64,000 nt of DNA from Shewanella zhangzhouensis (GTDB taxonomy: Bacteria; Pseudomonadota; Gammaproteobacteria; Enterobacterales; Shewanellaceae). Made by a program: the position numbers and the translations under genes. Location: assembly GCF_019457615.1 (NCBI RefSeq), contig NZ_CP080414.1, forward strand, positions 1,548,501 to 1,612,500, given 5' to 3'. Positions 59,257 to 64,000 of this stretch are shown here, in pieces. The notes beneath the pieces are model-generated. The model worked only from the letters and a program-made list of their open reading frames with translations, ran no database searches and was not told where the DNA came from. Position 1 is the first letter of the stretch. Each line of letters opens with the position of its first letter.

Positions 59257-59270
59257 ATGATCCATATCAA
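59257..59270. promoter_or_regulatory. FNR/EtrA-type site before nrdD
   Basis: ATGAT-CCAT-ATCAA matches 9 of 10 positions of TTGAT-N4-ATCAA. It lies 100 bp before nrdD and about 40 bp upstream of the first NrdR-type box. This is a sensible place for anaerobic activation. Inferred. Confidence 0.65.
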
Positions 59271-59298
59271 GGTATCGGTCTGGTATTTATCGCCTAAT

Positions 59299-59345
59299 AC
59301 ACTACATTTTGTATCTGGATAAAAAATAAGCTCAATATATAGTGA
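59299..59345 (+). promoter_or_regulatory. pair of NrdR-type boxes before nrdD
   Basis: Two 16-bp elements, ACACTACATTTTGTAT (59299-59314) and GCTCAATATATAGTGA (59330-59345), resemble the NrdR consensus ACACAATATATAGTGT. Their starts are 31 bp apart, three helical turns, which is the standard NrdR pair spacing. They lie just before the nrdD start and would repress the operon when dATP/ATP is high. Confidence 0.75.
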
Positions 59346-59370
59346 TTGGGTAAACGGAGAGGACCTGTAT

Positions 59371-61488
59371 ATGCCAGTGGTTATCAAGCGGGATGGTTGC
59401 CGCGCAGCCTTTGATGAAACCCGGTTGCGGGATGCTGTTATTGCAGCCCAGGGCGCAGCCGGTGTCGAGGATAAAGACTATGCGGCCACGGTGGCGTCGG
59501 TGGTGGCAGCCGAGGTGGCACAGCGCGACGAAGTTGCTATCCACGAGCTGCAGGATGCGGTGGAAAACTGCCTGATGTCCGGTCCCTATAAAGAGGTTGC
59601 CCGTCACTATATAGAGTATCGCCACGACAGAGACGTGTGCCGTGAAGCGACCAGCCGACTGAATCTGGAAATTCGTTCGCTGGTGGAGCAAACCAATGCG
59701 GCGCTGCTACATGAAAACGCCAATAAAGATTCCAAGGTGATCCCGACCCAACGTGACTTGCTCGCCGGTATTGTGGCGCGGCACTACGCCAAGCGCCACA
59801 TATTGCCCAAGGCGGTGGTGGCGGCCCATGAGGCGGGGGAGATCCACTATCACGATCTGGATTACTCGCCCTTTTTCCCCATGTTCAACTGCATGCTGAT
59901 TGACCTTGCCGGCATGTTGACCAAGGGCTTTAAGATGGGCAACGCCGAAATCGAGACGCCCAAGTCCATTTCCACCGCTACAGCGGTTACTGCGCAGATC
60001 ATCGCCCAGGTGGCCAGCCACATCTATGGCGGTACCACCATCAATCGCATCGATGAAGTGCTGTCGCCCTATGTGGCCAAGAGCTACGACAAACACTACC
60101 AAACTGCGCTGCATTGGGGCATTACCGATGCCGTGGCCTATGCCCGTGCCCTGACGGAAAAAGAGTGTCACGATGCCTTCCAGTCGCTGGAATACGAGGT
60201 GAACACCCTGCATACGGCCAACGGACAGACCCCCTTTGTTACCTTTGGCTTTGGTTTGGGCACTAGTTGGGAGTCGCGGCTTATTCAGCAGTCCATTCTC
60301 AAGGTGCGGATGGCGGGACTGGGTAAAAACCGCAAGACAGCGGTATTCCCCAAACTGGTATTTGCCATCCGTGATGGCATCAACCACAAAGCAGGCGACT
60401 GCAACTACGATATCAAGCGCTTGGCACTCAAGTGCGCCACCGAGCGCATGTATCCGGATATTCTCAACTACGAGCAAGTGGTACGGGTCACCGGATCATT
60501 CAAAACCCCCATGGGCTGTCGCAGCTTCCTCGGGGTGTATGAAAAAGACGGCGAAATGGAGCATGAAGGCCGAAATAACCTGGGTGTGGTCAGTCTTAAC
60601 CTGCCACGTATCGCCATTGAAGCCGATGGCGATGAGAATCGCTTCTATGCCCTGCTCGGGGAGCGCTTGCAGGTGGCACGCCAGGCACTGGACAGCCGTA
60701 TCGAACGTCTGAAAGGGGTTAAGGCCCGAGTCGCACCCATTTTGTATATGGAAGGGGCATGCGGCGTGCGCCTGCGTCCGGACGATGATATTGAGCCTAT
60801 TTTCAAAAATGGCCGCGCGTCCATCTCCCTTGGATACATAGGTCTGCATGAAACCGTCAATGCCCTTTATGGCACGAAGGAGCATGTGTACGACTCAGAG
60901 CTGCTGCGGCAAAAGGCCGTTGCCATAGTAGCGCGCCTCAAGCAGGCCACCGAGCAGTGGAAGCAGGAAACCGGCTACGGCTTCAGCCTCTACAGTACAC
61001 CCAGCGAAAGCCTGTGCAGCCGTTTTGCCAAGCTGGATATCAAGGCCTTTGGCCTGATACAAGGGGTGACTGACAAGGGCTATTACACCAACAGTTTCCA
61101 TTTGGATGTGGAAAAGAAAGTCTCGCCCTTCGACAAAATCGATTTTGAAATGCCATACCCTGAGCTCGCCAGTGGTGGCTTTATTTGCTACGGCGAATAT
61201 CCCAACATGCAGCACAATATTGACGCGCTTGAAGACGTGTGGGACTACAGCTATACCCGAGTCCCTTACTATGGCACCAATACTCCCATCGATGAGTGCT
61301 ACGACTGTGGCTTTACCGGCGAGTTTGACTGTACCAGCAAGGGCTTTGTATGCCCGGTGTGCGGTAACCATGAGCCCAGCCGCGTGTCAGTAACCCGAAG
61401 GGTATGTGGCTACCTTGGCAGCCCGGATGCGCGCCCCTTTAACCATGGTAAGCAGGAAGAGGTAAAACGCCGGGTCAAGCATCTTTAA
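59371..61488 (+). CDS. nrdD: anaerobic ribonucleoside-triphosphate reductase
   Basis: NrdD reduces ribonucleoside triphosphates to deoxy forms under anaerobic conditions by a glycyl radical. The 705-aa protein has an N-terminal ATP-cone (VVIKRDGCRAAFDETRLRDA), the barrel core, and a C-terminal zinc site with four Cys (CYDCGFTG ... CPVCG). The radical glycine is Gly680 in RVCGYLG. The GGAGAGG ribosome site is upstream. It is followed by its activase, nrdG, and preceded by FNR- and NrdR-type sites. Confidence 0.96.
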   Translation: MPVVIKRDGCRAAFDETRLRDAVIAAQGAAGVEDKDYAATVASVVAAEVAQRDEVAIHELQDAVENCLMSGPYKEVARHYIEYRHDRDVCREATSRLNLEIRSLVEQTNAALLHENANKDSKVIPTQRDLLAGIVARHYAKRHILPKAVVAAHEAGEIHYHDLDYSPFFPMFNCMLIDLAGMLTKGFKMGNAEIETPKSISTATAVTAQIIAQVASHIYGGTTINRIDEVLSPYVAKSYDKHYQTALHWGITDAVAYARALTEKECHDAFQSLEYEVNTLHTANGQTPFVTFGFGLGTSWESRLIQQSILKVRMAGLGKNRKTAVFPKLVFAIRDGINHKAGDCNYDIKRLALKCATERMYPDILNYEQVVRVTGSFKTPMGCRSFLGVYEKDGEMEHEGRNNLGVVSLNLPRIAIEADGDENRFYALLGERLQVARQALDSRIERLKGVKARVAPILYMEGACGVRLRPDDDIEPIFKNGRASISLGYIGLHETVNALYGTKEHVYDSELLRQKAVAIVARLKQATEQWKQETGYGFSLYSTPSESLCSRFAKLDIKAFGLIQGVTDKGYYTNSFHLDVEKKVSPFDKIDFEMPYPELASGGFICYGEYPNMQHNIDALEDVWDYSYTRVPYYGTNTPIDECYDCGFTGEFDCTSKGFVCPVCGNHEPSRVSVTRRVCGYLGSPDARPFNHGKQEEVKRRVKHL

Positions 61489-61528
61489 TGGCAAAGCTTT
61501 ATTGTGGCAGCGCAGGGAGCATCATCTT

Positions 61529-62026
61529 GTGAATTACCATCAGTACTATCCGCTGGATGTGCTTAACGGGCCGGGCACCAGGGCTACGCTCTTCGTGTCC
61601 GGCTGCGAGCACCAATGCCGGGGCTGCTACAATCAATCCACCTGGGATGTGCGAAGTGGTCATCTTTTTGATGAGGCGATGCTAAGCCGGATAATCGATG
61701 ATCTCAACGACCCGCGCATTCGCCGCCGCGGACTTAGCCTCTCCGGTGGCGACCCCTTGCTGCCGGCAAATCTTGCCGGTATTGCTGAGCTGGTGGCGCG
61801 GGTGCGCTCCCAGTGTCCGGGCAAGGACATCTGGCTGTGGACGGGTTATCGACTGGAGTCCTTGACTGATGCGCAGCTGGCGCTGGCCTCCCGTGTGGAC
61901 GTGATTGTGGATGGCCCCTTTGAGCAGGGGCTTGCCGACAGGCGGCTTAAGTTTCGGGGCAGCAGTAATCAGCGTATTTTTTGTCGCAGCGGCGATGGCT
62001 TTGTACCCTGGAGGGAAGAAAGCTAA
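61529..62026 (+). CDS. nrdG: anaerobic ribonucleotide reductase activating protein NrdG
   Basis: NrdG is the radical-SAM activase that installs the glycyl radical on NrdD. The 165-aa product has the 4Fe-4S motif Cys-x3-Cys-x2-Cys in GCEHQCRGCYNQSTW and SLSGGDPLLPANL. The start GTG at 61529 gives NYHQYYPLDVLNGPGTR, equal to the E. coli N-terminus, with AGGGAG upstream; a TTG at 61502 adds nine unrelated residues. It starts 40 nt after nrdD in the same operon. Confidence 0.94.
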   Translation: MNYHQYYPLDVLNGPGTRATLFVSGCEHQCRGCYNQSTWDVRSGHLFDEAMLSRIIDDLNDPRIRRRGLSLSGGDPLLPANLAGIAELVARVRSQCPGKDIWLWTGYRLESLTDAQLALASRVDVIVDGPFEQGLADRRLKFRGSSNQRIFCRSGDGFVPWREES

Positions 62027-62278
62027 CCCCCAGGACAGGACTGTATCTTGGCGCTATGTCTGCCGATGTTGATATTATGCTCGCTGTCTGGTCCCGTGCT
62101 TTGCCTCAAATTGTCTATCTTATGCCGACTCCGATACCCCAGTCAGTCACTTGGGTATTCCTGCGGGCGACAAAAGCGCATAGAATAGGCCACCCGGTGA
62201 GGTTATCTTACCAAGGTTATTGAGCTGTCAGGGAAAGTGCTGGACTCAGGGATTGAGCGTAGTCGTTAGGAAAATTTC

Positions 62279-62896
62279 ATGTCGATAAAGTATGTCGCCA
62301 CCTCCAAGTTGCCAACGCCCTGGGGCGTTTTTGCCATGCACGGTTTTGAAGACAGTGAAACCGGTAAGGAGCATGTGGCACTGACCTTTGGCGATCTCAG
62401 TGGTGACGCTCCTGTGCTGGGACGGATCCATTCTGAATGTTTGACCGGTGATGCCCTGTTCAGCCTGCGCTGTGACTGTGGTTTTCAGCTGCAAACAGCC
62501 ATGCAGCGTATCGCTGAAACCGGCCGTGGCTTTATTTTGTATCTGCGCCAGGAAGGACGCGGCATTGGTTTGTTAAACAAAATCCGCGCCTATGAATTGC
62601 AGGATAAAGGGGCCAATACCGTTGAAGCCAACGAGCAGCTCGGTTTTGCTGCCGATATGCGCAAGTACGATATGATTGCCCCCATGTTGGCGCATCTGGG
62701 GATTTCCCGGGTCAAGCTGATGACCAATAACCCCCGCAAAGTCAAAGCCATGAAAGACGTGGGGATGGATGTGGTCGAGCGCGTGCCGTTGCAGGTGGGT
62801 AAAAATCGCTACAACGAGGCTTACCTCAAAACCAAATCAGACGAGCTTGGACACATGATGTCTGAAGAGCACTTTAAGGCACAGCACCAGGACTGA
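62279..62896 (+). CDS. ribA: GTP cyclohydrolase II
   Basis: RibA opens GTP in the first step of riboflavin synthesis. The 205-aa protein is stand-alone, not fused to RibB. Zinc ligands are Cys54, Cys65 and Cys67 (HSECLTGDALFSLRCDCG), identical in position to E. coli RibA. The catalytic region is YLRQEGRGIGL and the C-terminal motif is LMTNNPRKVKAM. AGGAAAA lies upstream of the ATG. The 252-bp gap before it holds no recognised gene or riboswitch. Confidence 0.96.
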   Translation: MSIKYVATSKLPTPWGVFAMHGFEDSETGKEHVALTFGDLSGDAPVLGRIHSECLTGDALFSLRCDCGFQLQTAMQRIAETGRGFILYLRQEGRGIGLLNKIRAYELQDKGANTVEANEQLGFAADMRKYDMIAPMLAHLGISRVKLMTNNPRKVKAMKDVGMDVVERVPLQVGKNRYNEAYLKTKSDELGHMMSEEHFKAQHQD

Positions 62897-62949
62897 TTGT
62901 GCAAACTGGTGTTTAGTGGGGAAACCTTTTATAGTCGGGGCATTCATTG

Positions 62950-63774
62950 ATGGATGCCCCGATTGCTTTGAAGCCTGCCAGAATTCTCGCCATCCTGCTT
63001 TTGTCTTCCCCCTGTGTGGCCCAGCAAGCCCCCGATGTCAGCCATTATGCCTTTGCCAACTACTTGGGCAGTGGTATCTACAGCTCTGCCGGTGACAGTG
63101 CGGCCGTGGTAAATATTCCCTTGTCTTTCGACATAGAGTCATCTTCAGATCACAGTTTGTTTCTGCGTATGCCGCTGTCGCTGGGTTTTTTCAACTACAA
63201 CTGGGATGAGCTGCCGGAAGGTGATTTCCCGGACTCGGTGGGCACAGTTACAGTGACACCCGGGATTGAATACCACTGGCAAGCAAGCCCAAATTTGAAG
63301 ATGGAGACCTATCTTGATATCGGGTTTGGGCACAACTTTTCCGACAGCAGCAATGTGGGCATCCTGTCGGCCGGTATCTCAACGCTCTATTCCTTTGGCA
63401 GTGAAACATACCAACCCTTGTGGGTCAGTCGCTTCTACTCGGCAGGTTATCGCAGCATACAGAGCGGCAGTGAAGAGCATTACTCTGCACTTACCTCGGG
63501 TGTGGAGTCGGGCCTGGGGTGGGGCTTTAGCGCTTGGGAGCGGCAGATGGAGCCCAGATTATTCGCTGCCATGCACTGGTATTTCGGCCGGGGAGAGCTG
63601 GCGGATGAGTTTGTCGGTGCCCTCTTTGGCGAGAGCACCCTCGAACTGGGGTTAAGTCTGGTGTTTGAGAAGCCGCTGGAGTTTGAAGTGATATCACTAG
63701 AGCGGGTGGGCTTCAGCTACAGTCACGCCGGTGGCGAAGACCTGTGGCGGGTGTTTTTCAGCCACCCGCTTTAA
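62950..63774 (+). CDS. solitary outer-membrane autotransporter-type beta-barrel protein
   Basis: A 274-aa exported beta-barrel without a passenger. A signal peptide (ILAILLLSSPCVAQQ) precedes SHYAFANYLGSGIYSSAGDS, then alternating strand patterns (LFLRMPLSLGFFNYNW, METYLDIGFGHNFSDSS). It ends GEDLWRVFFSHPL. It fits the solitary autotransporter beta-barrel family seen in Shewanella and Vibrio; no function is assigned. The ATG at 62950 follows an in-frame TTG. Confidence 0.78.
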   Translation: MDAPIALKPARILAILLLSSPCVAQQAPDVSHYAFANYLGSGIYSSAGDSAAVVNIPLSFDIESSSDHSLFLRMPLSLGFFNYNWDELPEGDFPDSVGTVTVTPGIEYHWQASPNLKMETYLDIGFGHNFSDSSNVGILSAGISTLYSFGSETYQPLWVSRFYSAGYRSIQSGSEEHYSALTSGVESGLGWGFSAWERQMEPRLFAAMHWYFGRGELADEFVGALFGESTLELGLSLVFEKPLEFEVISLERVGFSYSHAGGEDLWRVFFSHPL

Positions 63775-63806
63775 CGTCTCACCCTTATATCGGCGCTGTT
63801 TCAGGG

Positions 63807-64000
63807 TTATTTTTTACTCCAAATGTCGGCATTGGTGGTCGCTGGATCGGAGCTCGCCGAACCCTTGCTCGGTGATTGAGTATCAGCGGTAACCGTTTTG
63901 CCGGTGCGCTTGAGGCTGAGCGTGGGCTGACGTTTGGGCGCTTGGGTGCCTTTGTCTGCACCTGAACCTGCCTGATGGGCTCTTGCTCCCCCGCGATTTT
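63807..64000 (-). CDS. C-terminal end of an unidentified gene, cut by the window edge
   Basis: The minus strand stays open for 64 codons from the edge to a TAA. It encodes a Ser/Thr/Lys/Ala-rich tail (PKRQPTLSLKRTGKT ... ATTNADIWSKK). The composition is that of a disordered C-terminal tail. The family cannot be told from this part, and the reading frame could be chance. Confidence 0.4.
   Translation of the reverse strand, partial: NRGGARAHQAGSGADKGTQAPKRQPTLSLKRTGKTVTADTQSPSKGSASSDPATTNADIWSKK

Noticed and set aside
61981..62223. 80-codon plus-strand frame between nrdG and ribA
   Set aside because: It starts inside nrdG in another frame without a ribosome site, and the product is featureless.
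62027..62278. FMN riboswitch before ribA
   Set aside because: The leader lacks the conserved RFN-element pattern (for example AGGGYGAAATTC-like start and matching helices), so no riboswitch is called.
1..64000. Mobile elements, CRISPR arrays or defence islands
   Set aside because: No transposase, integrase, direct-repeat array or restriction gene was seen; gene order is that of a conserved chromosome.

Overview
The window reads as chromosomal DNA of a Shewanella-like gammaproteobacterium (Alteromonadales). This is inferred from gene content and order: tig-clpP-clpX-lon-hupB-ppiD, pspF-sapABCDF next to pspABC-ycjXF, a second-type TonB cluster with a TtpC-like large ExbB paralogue, ComFB and DUF3010 proteins, and nrdDG-ribA. 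Nearly all of it is well-packed housekeeping sequence. I saw no insertion sequence, phage, CRISPR array or rRNA.

Left part (1-9.1 kb): three tRNA genes (Pro, Arg, His) and a terminator, then trigger factor, ClpP, ClpX, Lon (with a heat-shock-type promoter), HU-beta and PpiD, which form a protein-folding and proteolysis block. From 9.1 to 17.7 kb on the minus strand lie uracil-DNA glycosylase, the FabV enoyl reductase, the sapABCDF peptide transporter and pspF. From 17.7 to 23.5 kb on the plus strand are a sigma54-type promoter, pspABC, ycjX, ycjF, a methionine gamma-lyase and a ComEA-like secreted HhH protein, followed by the 4.5S SRP RNA.

From 23.7 to 29.2 kb a compact minus-strand run reads dinG, TSUP permease, priC, DUF2057, histone-deacetylase-like, comFB. 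It is headed by a LexA box shared with the divergent DNA polymerase II gene. From 31.9 to 43.3 kb is the envelope-uptake region: a porin, a large TonB-dependent receptor, a TPR protein ending in a 2OG-Fe(II) oxygenase-like domain, and the operon DUF3450, TtpC-like, ExbB, ExbD, TonB, TPR. It is preceded by a 265-bp leader with three inverted repeats. The gene set suggests an energised outer-membrane uptake system for an unidentified ligand.

From 43.3 to 57.7 kb are mixed genes: a degenerate GGDEF protein, a DUF885 lipoprotein, PpiC, a GNAT, an S4 protein, RraB-like, a second TSUP permease, sbcDC, an M23 peptidase, a small basic Cys-cluster protein behind a Fur-like site, a YgjP-type metallopeptidase, DUF3010 and a DEAD-box helicase. 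The right end holds a two-TM PLDc_N-like peptide, the RssA patatin, nrdD-nrdG (behind an FNR-type site and a pair of NrdR-type boxes), ribA, an outer-membrane beta-barrel protein, and the C-terminal end of a minus-strand gene cut by the window edge.

The observations most worth a second look are the TPR/2OG-oxygenase protein between the receptor and the TonB operon, the stacked dyads before that operon, the shared LexA box and the mixed operon behind dinG, the Arg-for-Lys change in the SapD Walker A motif, and the Fur-box/Cys-cluster gene. All calls are from reading the sequence; no database search was possible.
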